Assembly (NCBI GenBank): GCA_049642465.1
Contig: JBAROV010000254.1
Span: 1-30,716, forward strand
Direction: 5' to 3'
From: CAWDPQ01 sp049642465
GTDB taxonomy: Bacteria; Acidobacteriota; Vicinamibacteria; Vicinamibacterales; 2-12-FULL-66-21
DNA length: 30,716 nt
This document shows, piece after piece, positions 1 to 8,571 of the stretch. The notes beneath the pieces were generated by a model. It made no database searches and was not told the DNA's origin. It saw nothing but the letters and a program-made list of their open reading frames with translations. The position numbers and the translations under genes are program-made. How positions within the stretch are numbered: position 1 is the first letter of the stretch; every line of letters starts with the position of its first letter.

Positions 1-1773
1 GCCCTTGGGCACGTCGATGTTGTCCCGGAATTCGTGCCGCGGGAACGTGTAGGTCGGCGCCGACGGGTCGTCCGCATCGAAGTATTCAATGGGCTGAATC
101 GAGAACCCGTGGAGGTGGAACGGGTGATGGGCGCTCGTCGCGTTCGTGGTCGTCAACTCCAGGACGTCTCCGAGCTGGCCGTAACGTGAGGAGCCGTTGT
201 GTGGAAAGTCGGTAAAGTCGCCCACGAAATCGTGCTGACCCTGCACGCCGTTTATCCCCAGTGCGGCGCCTCCGGGAGGATTGGGAGCGGGCAAATTGTT
301 TGACAGGATAATGTCTTGATTGGGCATTCCGGCCAGCGCCGGCGTGAACGTGGCCGGATCGAGGAGCACGCCGCTAGCGGGACCGAGTACCTCCACGGGA
401 TCGCCAGTGGCGAGACGCAAGTCGGTTCCGTCTCCAATGGTGTAGGCGGGATTCACAGCCGCTCCGGTCACGTTGAAGTGCGCGACCGGAACCGTCGGAA
501 TGTTCGACTCGTTCCCACCCGTGCGAGCGAAATCAAGCGTCCACAAAGTCAGCACACCGGTCGCGGTAGCAGGAATCGCCGCGACGACGTCCTGACGATC
601 GCCGGGATCGAGCAGGATTTCACCCTGCGTGTATTTCGTGTCGTAGCCGTTGATGACTCCCCCTTCGATGATCGCTTCGTCCAGCAACCCGCCTTGTCCG
701 CCGATCCTGACGAGCGGAATCAGGGCTCCGGTGCCATCGGTCAATCGAAGACGAAAGAAGCGCGTCGTCGCGGTATTGCCAAGCTGCAGACGCAGTCCCT
801 GGCCTGGCTGAACGTTGAACAATTCCGCGGTGGCGACCGGCGCTCCCAGCGGTTTCGCGGGATCGGCGATCGTACCCGGACGACCGCCAACGTTTCGGCC
901 GTTCGTCAGTACGGTTTGCCCTTCGATGACAGGAGTGCCACCCGCGGATTGCTTGGTCTGGATGTTTGGGATATCTCCCGCCACGAAATCCCCTCGAGGA
1001 TCTCCATCTTCGTTGATTGGATGCGGCAAGGAGTCGCCAGTGCTGTCATCGCAGAGATCATCGGGATCCGGTCCTGACTGCGCCGGCAATGGCCCCTGCG
1101 TTCCGTCGAGCCACGGCTGTGTGGCGACATCGTAGGTTTCCGTGTCGTTTGATCCGAGTGCCTTGCACACCGTGACATCGCTGAGCGCGAGCGTCAGCGT
1201 CGCCGACTGAGGTGGCAGCACACCACTCGCCTGAAGTGGGGCTTCGTTCGGATCGGTGATGATGATGGTCCCATACATCCCTTTGAACACCTGATTCGTC
1301 GAAGAATGGTGATGCGGGTGGTACCAATAAATGCCCGGGCGCGTGACCACGAAGTCGTACTCAAATGAATCACCTGGCTCGACCATGTTCTGGGTCAGAG
1401 GCGTACCGTCGCTGGCGTTGTGCAGCTCGATGCCGTGCCAGTGGATGCCCGTGGCGTGTCCGGCATTGTTCTGAAAATGGACGATGACCCGATCGCCGAC
1501 CTTGAGCCGGAATTGTGGGCCGGGTAGCTGCCCGTTGAAAGTCAGCGCGCTCGCCATGACGCCCTGGCCGAGATCGACCATTGCGCCTTGTGCCGTGATC
1601 GTGGTCTCGACAACGTCCGGGTCCGGATTTGTATCGGTGACGGCCGGTACGGCATAGGCGCTCCCTCCCGATGTCGCCGTCGAGCGCTCCTGAATGAATG
1701 CGATAAAAGCGCCGACGAACACCAACGCGGCCAGCGTGAGATGACCCCGTCGCTGCCAGATGAAAGTCGCCAT
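1..1773 (-). CDS. Multicopper oxidase, C-terminus cut by window edge
   Basis: Secreted multicopper oxidase that probably oxidises Cu(I) or organic substrates with reduction of O2. The reading frame is open from an ATG at 1773 to base 1, giving 591 visible residues. An AGGAGA ribosome site lies just upstream of the ATG. Residues 10-27 form a hydrophobic signal or anchor segment. Copper ligands are visible: HWHG at 111-114, YHPHHHSS at 151-158, and HPFHLHG at 550-556. The last motif, with the HCH...H...M cluster that binds type 1 and type 3 copper, lies beyond the left edge. A loop at about 215-290 is Asp/Pro/Gly-rich and poorly conserved in appearance. It follows the CopC-CopD gene in the same direction after a 153-nt gap that holds its own promoter-like sequence. 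The family is certain; the substrate is not. Confidence 0.93.
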   Translation of the reverse strand, partial: MATFIWQRRGHLTLAALVFVGAFIAFIQERSTATSGGSAYAVPAVTDTNPDPDVVETTITAQGAMVDLGQGVMASALTFNGQLPGPQFRLKVGDRVIVHFQNNAGHATGIHWHGIELHNASDGTPLTQNMVEPGDSFEYDFVVTRPGIYWYHPHHHSSTNQVFKGMYGTIIITDPNEAPLQASGVLPPQSATLTLALSDVTVCKALGSNDTETYDVATQPWLDGTQGPLPAQSGPDPDDLCDDSTGDSLPHPINEDGDPRGDFVAGDIPNIQTKQSAGGTPVIEGQTVLTNGRNVGGRPGTIADPAKPLGAPVATAELFNVQPGQGLRLQLGNTATTRFFRLRLTDGTGALIPLVRIGGQGGLLDEAIIEGGVINGYDTKYTQGEILLDPGDRQDVVAAIPATATGVLTLWTLDFARTGGNESNIPTVPVAHFNVTGAAVNPAYTIGDGTDLRLATGDPVEVLGPASGVLLDPATFTPALAGMPNQDIILSNNLPAPNPPGGAALGINGVQGQHDFVGDFTDFPHNGSSRYGQLGDVLELTTTNATSAHHPFHLHGFSIQPIEYFDADDPSAPTYTFPRHEFRDNIDVPKG

Positions 1774-1881
1774 CAATTTTTCTCCTGCGCGGCAGATAGG
1801 TGCAAAGGAACAGAGAGACGGAACTCCCGAGAGGTAAGGGTTACCCGACTACGAGACGGCACGCCTGAGGGAATGGACTGT

Positions 1882-1911
1882 CTTATACGCTCGTGATGCG
1901 AGCACCGTCAA
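1882..1911 (-). promoter_or_regulatory. Putative promoter of the multicopper oxidase with dyad in the spacer
   Basis: On the minus strand, TTGACG (1906-1911) and TATAAG (1882-1887) are separated by 18 nt. The spacer is almost completely occupied by a perfect inverted repeat GCTCG-N5-CGAGC at 1889-1903. This arrangement resembles promoters controlled by MerR-family metal sensors such as CueR, which bind a dyad between the -35 and -10 boxes. Their spacers are usually 19-20 nt, so the match is suggestive only. It lies just after the copC-copD stop codon and 109 nt ahead of the oxidase start. Confidence 0.5.
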
Positions 1912-1926
1912 GATCAAATGAGCGGT

Positions 1927-3867
1927 TCAATGCGGAATGTTGAGATCAACACCGGTCCGCGTACGGGTGCCATCGGCGGAGCGAGCGATGATGACAATTC
2001 TGTTATAGGCGGGTTGAAGCCTGACGTCGGCCACGAACCGGTTTCGATCCAGGCGTCGGACTGGTGCTTGTACCACCGGACCTCGTTCGGCGGCCATCGT
2101 GACAACCACGTCTTCGATTGAGCGAGGTTCAAAGAGCACATCGAAACAGGTCACGAACGCCTTGCTGGGCCCTGCGCGCTCAGGCTCGAGGACCACTCGC
2201 ACATGTCCGATCTGCGGGACTTCCACCGTGTATTGCGCCGGCTTACCGGGAATTCGCACCGTGGAGACCATCAGTGCCGAACCTAATATCTCTAATTCCA
2301 GCGGAACGTCAACGGAATCACTCGTTCGCTCGATCAGCGCCGTCACTCGCCAGCGGCCATCAAATGCCAGGTTGACGCCCTCTCCCACATAGGACGCGTC
2401 GGGACCGGGCTCGAGCGGAAGCGTTGTCGCGGGGACGCCGGGATCGTCCAGCGGAACAAACCTCAGTGTCACGCGCCTCGCCGAGACGGGCTTGCCAGAG
2501 TCGTAATCACGCGCACGAACGGTGAAGCGATTCGGCCCCGGTTGATCGGAAGCGGCCGTCAATTCGACTCGCACCGTCGTGCCAAAATCGGCACCGGCGA
2601 CGTGCAGTTCCCGCGCCGCCTCAAAGCCTGCGGCGGGTGGTGGCAGAGCGCCGAGGGCCGCAGCGGCGCCAAGGGCAACCAGGCTGAGAACGAGCTCGCC
2701 ACTCCCGACGCGGCGCAGCGGACGAAGCGTGATCGCCGCCCGCGGTACGCTGCTCCACCGGTTCAGCGCAGCGGCTGCAACGATCGCGATCGTGAGCGCG
2801 ATCTTTATTGATACCGCGCGACCGTATCCGGTCGAGACCAGATCCCTCCACGCCAGAAGCTCGTTCCAGCTTCGAATCGCGCCGGTGGCCGCTACGACCA
2901 GCAAGCCAGCCGCAGCGATTCTCGAGAAGCGGCGCACCGCCTCCGCCTTTGAATTTGAGGGCGCGCCCCGAACGCCAAGAAGAAGGGCGCCCAGTCCGCC
3001 GAGCCAGACGCCGGCAGCCGCGAAGTGCGCCCACTGGGCCACGATGGTCGTCGCCAGCCGCCAGCCACGGCCGTCAGCCGCGTGCCCGGACGCGACGTGG
3101 ACCGCCATCGCAACCATCGAGGCGACCATGGCAACCTGCATGGCGCCACGACGATTAGCCGCCCGCATCAGCGCGATGGCCATCGCACCGCCAGCGACGG
3201 CAATCGCCGCGACCCTTCCAAGGAAGGCTCGGCCGATTGATGTCGTTAGAAGGTCCGTGAGTGACGCGCCCGCGCTCTGCGTTTGTGCCACCACCAGAAG
3301 AGCGAGACCAATGACCGCGACGATCCACCCGCACGCCCCGAGCATGGGATCCGTCGAGCCGCCGAAGCGCGCAGCGGTAGCAGCGGCAGCGCCGAGGAGC
3401 ACGATGAGACCGCCGATGAAGAGCCAGCGCGCCAGCAACTCGAGCCATGACGTCTCCGCATTCGTCGGAGCGTTCACCGCCACACCCGTCGGAACCATGA
3501 GTACGCCAAAGGCATACGCTCCCGCTGTGGCATGTCCGTCCACTGCCGACACGATGCGCCAGTTCACGATGTAGACGCCGCGAGCGAGAGGCCGGATTGG
3601 TACGACGAGTGAAAGCGGGTCGCCGGGTGTGTTTTCGGGCCGACCGGTTTGGTAGGCCTGGCCGCTCGTATCCACCACACGGATTTCTGAGAGCGATCCT
3701 TCAGGCCGTTCCGAAAAAAACAGCTGGACCGCCTTCGGGGTGGCACCAAGCGTTGCGCCGGCAGCGGGATTCGATCGCCGCAGTCCGCCGTGCGCGATGA
3801 GCGCCTGCTCTGTGAGGCCGATGCTTATCGCAAGAACGGCAAGGCCGACGATCCTGAATCGGTGCAC
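1927..3867 (-). CDS. CopC-CopD fusion copper resistance/transport protein with C-terminal YtkA/FixH-like domain
   Basis: Predicted inner-membrane copper protein of 646 aa. Residues 1-25 are a signal peptide ending in ALIA, so the mature chain would begin with His26, the N-terminal His expected in CopC copper sites. Residues 26-122 are the CopC beta-sandwich, with the typical SAVDGHATAGAYAFGV segment at 107-122. Residues 145-410 contain about eight hydrophobic helices of CopD type. Residues 420-646 form a second periplasmic beta-rich part that resembles YtkA/FixH-like domains. CopC-CopD fusions are well known (YcnJ type); the added C-terminal part makes this one longer than usual. The start is 9 nt after the stop of the preceding secreted protein gene, so the two are probably co-transcribed. 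Confidence 0.87.
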   Translation of the reverse strand: MHRFRIVGLAVLAISIGLTEQALIAHGGLRRSNPAAGATLGATPKAVQLFFSERPEGSLSEIRVVDTSGQAYQTGRPENTPGDPLSLVVPIRPLARGVYIVNWRIVSAVDGHATAGAYAFGVLMVPTGVAVNAPTNAETSWLELLARWLFIGGLIVLLGAAAATAARFGGSTDPMLGACGWIVAVIGLALLVVAQTQSAGASLTDLLTTSIGRAFLGRVAAIAVAGGAMAIALMRAANRRGAMQVAMVASMVAMAVHVASGHAADGRGWRLATTIVAQWAHFAAAGVWLGGLGALLLGVRGAPSNSKAEAVRRFSRIAAAGLLVVAATGAIRSWNELLAWRDLVSTGYGRAVSIKIALTIAIVAAAALNRWSSVPRAAITLRPLRRVGSGELVLSLVALGAAAALGALPPPAAGFEAARELHVAGADFGTTVRVELTAASDQPGPNRFTVRARDYDSGKPVSARRVTLRFVPLDDPGVPATTLPLEPGPDASYVGEGVNLAFDGRWRVTALIERTSDSVDVPLELEILGSALMVSTVRIPGKPAQYTVEVPQIGHVRVVLEPERAGPSKAFVTCFDVLFEPRSIEDVVVTMAAERGPVVQAPVRRLDRNRFVADVRLQPAYNRIVIIARSADGTRTRTGVDLNIPH

Positions 3868-3876
3868 TCGTGCGTC

Positions 3877-4479
3877 CTAGCGTTTTCGCACGCCAAGACC
3901 GATCGCCGCCACAAGAGCCACACCCGCAACACCGATGGCGGCCAGAGCGACAGTCCGGGCGCTGGCGGCCATCGCGACGGCCTGTTCAGCCCGGGGAAGC
4001 CCTCGGGTCACTCTATCCGCGAGTTGACTGGTGGAGGGATCCTTCGCGGGAAACTGGAGCTCCGAGACGTCTACGACACACTCGAAGGTCGCGTCCGAGC
4101 AGGTGGATGTTGTATCGATCGCCTGGTTCTTCACTTTGCCGGTGATGCGGAACGTGTACGTTCCCGGTCGATTAGGCACGAGCCACGCCACGAACCTTCC
4201 CGGCGGCCGCGACGGCCGGAGCGGCAGTGTGATTCGTTGGTCACCGAACGCGATCTCCACCGCCAGCGACCCGCCCCCGAGATCCGCGATCGGCGCTCCC
4301 CTGGCATCCGCGACGTCCACCTCCACGGCATTTCGCGAGCCACTGAGCGCAGGCTCCTCCCACCAGCCGATCGTCAGACGAACCTGCCCCAGAGTCTTCC
4401 TCTCGTGCGCGATTACTGGCGGCATCAGCAAGACGAGCAGCACGACAGTCGCGATGAGCGTGACCGCTGGCGTGCGCAT
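3877..4479 (-). CDS. Secreted membrane-anchored protein of the copper cluster
   Basis: 200-aa protein with a signal peptide (about residues 1-24, cleavage near VIAHE) and a C-terminal transmembrane helix followed by VRKR. It therefore probably sits in the inner membrane with its body in the periplasm. The central region (25-150) is beta-rich with an Ig-like or YtkA-like appearance. It carries two cysteines in TCSDATFEC that may form a disulfide. The ATG at 4479 was chosen because it begins the signal peptide; the frame stays open upstream to 4611, but that would overlap the well-supported small gene ahead. It lies 16 nt after that gene and 9 nt before copC-copD, so an operon role in copper handling is inferred. 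No exact family was recognised. Confidence 0.75.
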   Translation of the reverse strand: MRTPAVTLIATVVLLVLLMPPVIAHERKTLGQVRLTIGWWEEPALSGSRNAVEVDVADARGAPIADLGGGSLAVEIAFGDQRITLPLRPSRPPGRFVAWLVPNRPGTYTFRITGKVKNQAIDTTSTCSDATFECVVDVSELQFPAKDPSTSQLADRVTRGLPRAEQAVAMAASARTVALAAIGVAGVALVAAIGLGVRKR

Positions 4480-4495
4480 TGTCAGATTGGACGCG

Positions 4496-4717
4496 CTACA
4501 ACAAGAAATCCATCGTCGGCCCGCATCCAGAACCGCGATCGCAGAACTCTTTGATGGCCCGTCGCATCGACCGTAGCGTTTTGATGTCGAGCGTGTTGGG
4601 CCTGCCCCCACCTCGCCGGACGAGCGCGCGTTCCACCAGCGCGAGTTGTGCGTTGATCGATCGCAGGTCGACCTTCTTCCTGCGGGTGCGGGTTCGCGTC
4701 GTCCGTTTCTTGACCAT
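4496..4717 (-). CDS. Small highly basic protein, first gene of the copper cluster
   Basis: 73-aa protein with an Arg/Lys/Thr-rich N-terminus (MVKKRTTRTRTRRKK), a predicted helical middle and a C-terminal CDRGSGCGP segment with two cysteines. A perfect AGGAGG site lies 7 nt before the ATG at 4717, which settles the start although the frame is open further upstream. No signal peptide or membrane segment is present, so it is cytoplasmic. It could bind nucleic acid or metal, but no family was recognised. It precedes the secreted copper-cluster protein by 16 nt, so it is probably the first gene of that transcript. A TATAAT box is present upstream. Confidence 0.72.
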   Translation of the reverse strand: MVKKRTTRTRTRRKKVDLRSINAQLALVERALVRRGGGRPNTLDIKTLRSMRRAIKEFCDRGSGCGPTMDFLL

Positions 4718-4756
4718 TTGGTCCTCCTGGTGCGCGGTACCGATTTGATGCCGCGG

Positions 4757-4762
4757 ATTATA
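4757..4762 (-). promoter_or_regulatory. Possible -10 box of the copper cluster
   Basis: TATAAT on the minus strand, 39 nt upstream of the ATG of the small basic gene. No convincing -35 hexamer is seen 16-18 nt upstream (the sequence there is GC-rich), so this may be an activator-dependent promoter or chance. Confidence 0.35.
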
Positions 4763-4958
4763 GTTCGTACCGTGTGGTCCCGAGCCGATTCCTTGACCGA
4801 AGCGCATCCTCCGCCGACGGCTGAGCGATCGGAGAGAGACGGAGTTTTGCCGGCCGTGGCGGCCGATGCGGCTGTTCAATTCTGAACATCGCCCCTTCGG
4901 GACCCTGTGGGATCGTTGCGCCGGCGAAGCGTGTGAGATCGCCTTGCTGGAGAACAAT

Positions 4959-6320
4959 ATGAAAAATCTGGATTTCTCTTCGAGCGTGCCTGGCATCGGA
5001 TGGACGCGGCAATCGGCTCTTCAATCCGCGAAATTACCAGCCCGCATCAAGAGGTCTTGCCTCGTCGCCTGCGCACTGTTGCTCTGCGCGAGCGCGGCGG
5101 GTGCCGACGTCATCTCGGACTGGAACATTCGCACGGGCCAGACAATCGCGGCGTCGACGCCGCCCCGGCGAGGACCATCGGCCGTGCTCGATTGGGCGAT
5201 GGTGCATCTCGCGATGCACGACGCAGTCCAGGCCTTTGAGCGGCGGTACGAACCCTATTGCGCCGCCATCTCAGACGCGTCCGGCTCTCCAGTCGCTGCG
5301 GCGTCAAAGGCCGCGCGGGACGTGCTGGTGGGTCTCTTCCCGGCACAGACGGCCGCCCTCGACACCGCCTACAACGCCTTGAACGCCACCTACATCAGCC
5401 AGGGACTCATGGTGGCAGGAGACGCCGGAGAGGACGCGGGCGCCCAGGCCGCCGCGTGCATCCTCAACCGCCGCCTGGCAGATGACAACGCGAACCGCAA
5501 CACCCCGGATTCGTTCATGGGAGGGACCGGCATCGGTCAGTGGCGCCCGACGGTCCCCCCTGTGAACAACCAGCCAGTCCCCATGGCCGCGGACTTCCTC
5601 GCGAGGACTACCCCATTTGGGTTGAAGGAGCCGGACCAGTTCAGGACGGCGAACCCCGCGCCACATCTCACCAGCGGTGCCTATGCCAGGGCCTACAACG
5701 AGGTAAAGGAGAAGGGAGCATCAGAGGCCACTGGGCACACCCGCACTCCTGAGGAAACTGCTACCGGCCGTTTCTTCTCCGATGCGCCCGCGAACTACTG
5801 GAACCGCCTCATGCGCGACTTCGTTGCCAGTCAATCACTGAACCTCGGGGACAGTGCGCGCATGTTCGCGCTCGTGACCATGGCGACGGCGGACACGATC
5901 ATCTCGTGCTGGACTACGAAGATCCATTACAACGTCTGGCGTCCCATCACCGCGATCCGCGAGGGAGACAACGACGGCAACCCGGAAACGGCCGGCAATC
6001 CCACTTGGACGTCCCTGTTCAATTCACCGAACTATCCCGACTACACGTCCGGCGCGAACAACGTATCCGGCGCCACGACGACGATTCTGGAACATCTGTT
6101 CGGCGACCAGGTCGAGTTCACGCTCTTCAGCAACGCTGCAGGCGCCGTTCCGCGAACCTACACGAGGTTTTCAGACGTCGCCCGTGACGTTGTGGAAGCC
6201 CGGATCTTCATGGGCATCCACTTCCGCTTCGCCGACACGACCGCGCTGCGGCAGGGACGTCAAGTCGCGAACTGGACGTTCAGTCACTTTCTCCGACCGA
6301 TCGGCGGCGGCCGCAACTAA
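4959..6320 (+). CDS. Vanadium-dependent haloperoxidase / PAP2-type secreted protein
   Basis: 453-aa protein of the vanadium haloperoxidase and acid phosphatase superfamily. The ATG at 4959 follows a GGAG site; residues about 23-48 form a signal peptide with a long N-region. Anion-binding residues are recognisable: Lys321 with RP six residues later (R328), TSG at 363-365, and Arg415 with His421 (K-x6-RP and R-x5-H spacing as in known enzymes). The position equivalent to the acid-base His of the PSGH motif is Ala366 (TSGA). In characterised chloroperoxidases this His is important for halide oxidation, so the activity here may be phosphatase-like, altered or lost. It is divergent from the copper cluster and separate from it by 241 nt. 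Confidence 0.85.
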   Translation: MKNLDFSSSVPGIGWTRQSALQSAKLPARIKRSCLVACALLLCASAAGADVISDWNIRTGQTIAASTPPRRGPSAVLDWAMVHLAMHDAVQAFERRYEPYCAAISDASGSPVAAASKAARDVLVGLFPAQTAALDTAYNALNATYISQGLMVAGDAGEDAGAQAAACILNRRLADDNANRNTPDSFMGGTGIGQWRPTVPPVNNQPVPMAADFLARTTPFGLKEPDQFRTANPAPHLTSGAYARAYNEVKEKGASEATGHTRTPEETATGRFFSDAPANYWNRLMRDFVASQSLNLGDSARMFALVTMATADTIISCWTTKIHYNVWRPITAIREGDNDGNPETAGNPTWTSLFNSPNYPDYTSGANNVSGATTTILEHLFGDQVEFTLFSNAAGAVPRTYTRFSDVARDVVEARIFMGIHFRFADTTALRQGRQVANWTFSHFLRPIGGGRN

Positions 6321-6522
6321 TCAGCGCATGCGGGCTCCTTCTCGGGGCCGCCTGCGTCGTGCTTCGCCGGGTATAGTGCTCGACGGAATACCTGAAGCTA
6401 CCGCGTCACGAGCTGTTTCTCGGGCAGGCCACGAGCACGAGCAGAATCCCGTTCAGGCAGGTGCGACCGGCCGGCGATTGAGGTAGGATGCATCCTCTGC
6501 GAAGACTCACGAGGAGGACTGG

Positions 6523-6993
6523 ATGAGGCATATCGTGCTCGGAGCGCTCGCCATCGCGCTGACAATGGGCTCCGGCCCGTCGGTGCGTGCCCAGGCGGGA
6601 GTGGACGCGGAGTTCAAGAAGCTGGTGGACGCCTTCGTGCAGGCGTGGAACAAGGCGGACGCAAAGGGGGTTGCTGCCCTGCACACGACCGACGCGATCC
6701 GGCTGAACACGGACGGAACAGTGATCGTCGGCCGCGCCGAAATCGAGAAATGGATGGCGACGGCGTTCGCCGGGCCCATGAAGGGCGCCAAGCTGGCGGT
6801 TACCGAAGGCAAGCGGAGTCAGGTGACCGCCGACGTCTACGTCGGAGAGGGGACGTACGAAGTCACCGGCGGCGCGCCCCCGCCCCCGGGGATGACTAAC
6901 AACGGCCATTACGTCAACACCCTCGTGCGTCAGGGCGGGCGACTCCTGGTCGCCAGCAGCGCCGTGCAGGCGACGATGGGTCCAGCGAAGTAG
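6523..6993 (+). CDS. Secreted SnoaL-like / DUF4440-type protein
   Basis: 156-aa protein with a signal peptide (1-24, cleavage after VRAQA) and one compact alpha+beta domain of the NTF2 fold. The pattern of an N-terminal helix with FVQAWNKADAKGVAALH, then a TDGTVIVGRAEI strand-helix unit, is characteristic of SnoaL-like/DUF4440 proteins. These are small cone-shaped barrels with very varied roles, many unknown. A strong GAGGAGG site precedes the ATG at 6523. It is followed by a convergent cytochrome c gene after 28 nt. The substrate cannot be read from the sequence. Confidence 0.8.
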   Translation: MRHIVLGALAIALTMGSGPSVRAQAGVDAEFKKLVDAFVQAWNKADAKGVAALHTTDAIRLNTDGTVIVGRAEIEKWMATAFAGPMKGAKLAVTEGKRSQVTADVYVGEGTYEVTGGAPPPPGMTNNGHYVNTLVRQGGRLLVASSAVQATMGPAK

Positions 6994-7021
6994 TGGGAGC
7001 CGTCGCCGGTCCAACTCGGCC

Positions 7022-7438
7022 TTAGTTGCGTTCCTGTATCGTCTCGAGATACTTCACGAGCGCATCGATCCTGGCTTTCACTTCCTCGGGGCCCGTGGTG
7101 GTCTGCGATTTCGAGAACACATCGCCCCAGACGGGCATGTCCGCCTTGGAATGCGCTCTGTCAGTGGTCCGTCCGTCGATGATTTTGGCGACCGCCTCTG
7201 CCGGGAACTGCCCCTGGTTTTTCTTGGCCAGTTGCGTGAGGTCGGCGGGACGTGCTCGTAGCGACTTGCCGAGCTTGCCGTCGCCCTTGCCCTCGGCGCC
7301 GTGACAGGCCGCGCAGTAGGTGCCGTACTTCTGCTTGCCATCGGCGATTTGCGCCGTTTGCGGTGCAGCTGCAATGATCGCGGCGACCGCAGACGTCGCG
7401 ATCATGAAGCCGCCGATCAGGATTCTCACGACTCTCAT
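7022..7438 (-). CDS. Small secreted class I cytochrome c
   Basis: 138-aa periplasmic c-type cytochrome. Residues 1-25 are a signal peptide. The haem-binding motif CAACH is at 42-46 within YGTYCAACHGAEGKGDGK, typical of c-type domains of the cytochrome_CBB3/cytochrome c class. Met101 in KADMPVWGDVF is the probable sixth haem ligand. An AAGGAG site lies 6 nt before the ATG at 7438. It stands alone on the minus strand, with no oxidase or dehydrogenase beside it, so its electron partner is unknown. Confidence 0.9.
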   Translation of the reverse strand: MRVVRILIGGFMIATSAVAAIIAAAPQTAQIADGKQKYGTYCAACHGAEGKGDGKLGKSLRARPADLTQLAKKNQGQFPAEAVAKIIDGRTTDRAHSKADMPVWGDVFSKSQTTTGPEEVKARIDALVKYLETIQERN

Positions 7439-7553
7439 GACACTCTCCTTGCGGACGTCCGTTCCCAGGTCGAGCCCGCACGCAGCAACCTGAGCAAGCG
7501 AGAATCATACAGCGTTCAGTGGTGGGCCAATGAGCCACGCATGGCTGCGGACG

Positions 7554-8108
7554 TTAGAACCTCACCGTGACCGCGCCGCCTCGACGTCCGTGGCCGAACA
7601 GGGGTGAAACGCTGACTCTGTTCTCGCTGGCGGTCTTCTGGTAGATCACCTGTTTCCGAGTAATCAGCGCGTCTATCCCCACTCCCGCTGCCGCGCCCAA
7701 CCCCGCGAACAACACACCCCCGGCAATCGCGGTGCTCACGATCACATCGCCGCCGTCGCTGTCCCGGAGGAGTGCCAGCGCGGTCACGACGTAGGCCGTC
7801 CCGGCCACCGCACCAATGATGGCCCCGTTCAGCAACGAGTCGTCTCGGCGCTGGCGGATCTTCTCGATTTCGAGTTCGCCGAATTGCCGAGGCCCGGCCT
7901 CGGTGACCAGGATCAGCGTATCGCGTGACAACTTTCCGATGCGCCCGTTGGCTTCTCTGCCGATGACATCGACAACGCTGATCTTGTCGCCCGGCTTGAC
8001 CAGAACGCCGAGCTGATCGAACGTCGAGGCGATATTCTGCGCCTCGACCCGAGTCCCGGCGCCGCAGAGCAGGAAAAAGATCGCGCCTGTGATTGTCAGT
8101 GATTTCAT
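7554..8108 (-). CDS. Secreted or membrane protein with Gly-rich hydrophobic segments
   Basis: 184-aa protein. The ATG at 8108 opens a signal peptide (1-22, cleavage near VEAQ) and has an AGGG element upstream; the frame is open to 8249, but that region overlaps the STAS gene. After the signal peptide a small beta domain (KPGDKISVVDVIGREANGRI) resembles an SH3/Sm-like barrel. Two glycine-rich hydrophobic stretches follow (about 101-122 and 130-155), like a glycine-zipper membrane hairpin, and then a basic C-terminus. Proteins of this build are common in Acidobacteriota as I recall them, but no function is known to me. It lies 70 nt downstream of the STAS gene on the same strand. Confidence 0.65.
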   Translation of the reverse strand: MKSLTITGAIFFLLCGAGTRVEAQNIASTFDQLGVLVKPGDKISVVDVIGREANGRIGKLSRDTLILVTEAGPRQFGELEIEKIRQRRDDSLLNGAIIGAVAGTAYVVTALALLRDSDGGDVIVSTAIAGGVLFAGLGAAAGVGIDALITRKQVIYQKTASENRVSVSPLFGHGRRGGAVTVRF

Positions 8109-8178
8109 GAGTGCCCTTTGTAGGGTAAGGCGCAGATCGCGAGAATTGGGGCTCACGTGATTCAACGCGCGAACGCGC

Positions 8179-8571
8179 CTAACCCTGGGGATGTGCCCGA
8201 CGATCCCGCTCCGCGGCCCACGCAAAGCTGCGCAGCGCCGCGGCTTCATTCTCGAGTCGTTCGAACACGATGAACAGCTTCAGCATGCCGAACAGGCTTT
8301 CGGCACGTGGATTGAGATTCACCAGCTTCATGTCGCCGCCTCGCTCCTTCACCGTTTTCAGCTTGGCGGCAAGCATGCCCACCCCCGAGCTGTCGATGTA
8401 AGTGACGGCGCCGAGATCGACCACGATCTTCACGAACCCTCGCTCGACGAGATCGCGAATCCATCTTCCGAATGCGAGGTCGCCGTCATCGAGCAGCATC
8501 TGTCCCGTCAGGACGAGAATCGTCACGTCGCCGGCGTGGCGTTCCTCGATCGTCAGCTTCGATTCGGCCAT
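8179..8571 (-). CDS. STAS-domain anti-sigma factor antagonist
   Basis: 130-aa cytoplasmic protein consisting of one STAS domain (residues 5-110). The sequence VTYIDSSGVGMLA at 57-69 contains the Ser61/Ser62 site that is phosphorylated by the partner anti-sigma kinase in SpoIIAA/RsbV-type proteins. The role would be partner switching: the unphosphorylated form binds the kinase and frees a sigma factor or other target. No cognate kinase or phosphatase gene lies in this window, so it is an orphan here. The C-terminal tail after residue 110 is Arg/Ala-rich and extra to the fold. Confidence 0.9.
   Translation of the reverse strand: MAESKLTIEERHAGDVTILVLTGQMLLDDGDLAFGRWIRDLVERGFVKIVVDLGAVTYIDSSGVGMLAAKLKTVKERGGDMKLVNLNPRAESLFGMLKLFIVFERLENEAAALRSFAWAAERDRRAHPQG

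Noticed and set aside
316..1135. Long plus-strand frames opposite the multicopper oxidase
   Set aside because: They are antisense shadows; the minus frame has all copper motifs.
2579..3574. 331-codon plus-strand frame opposite copC-copD
   Set aside because: Arg/Ala/Pro-rich shadow translation with no motif; the minus-strand protein is clearly real.
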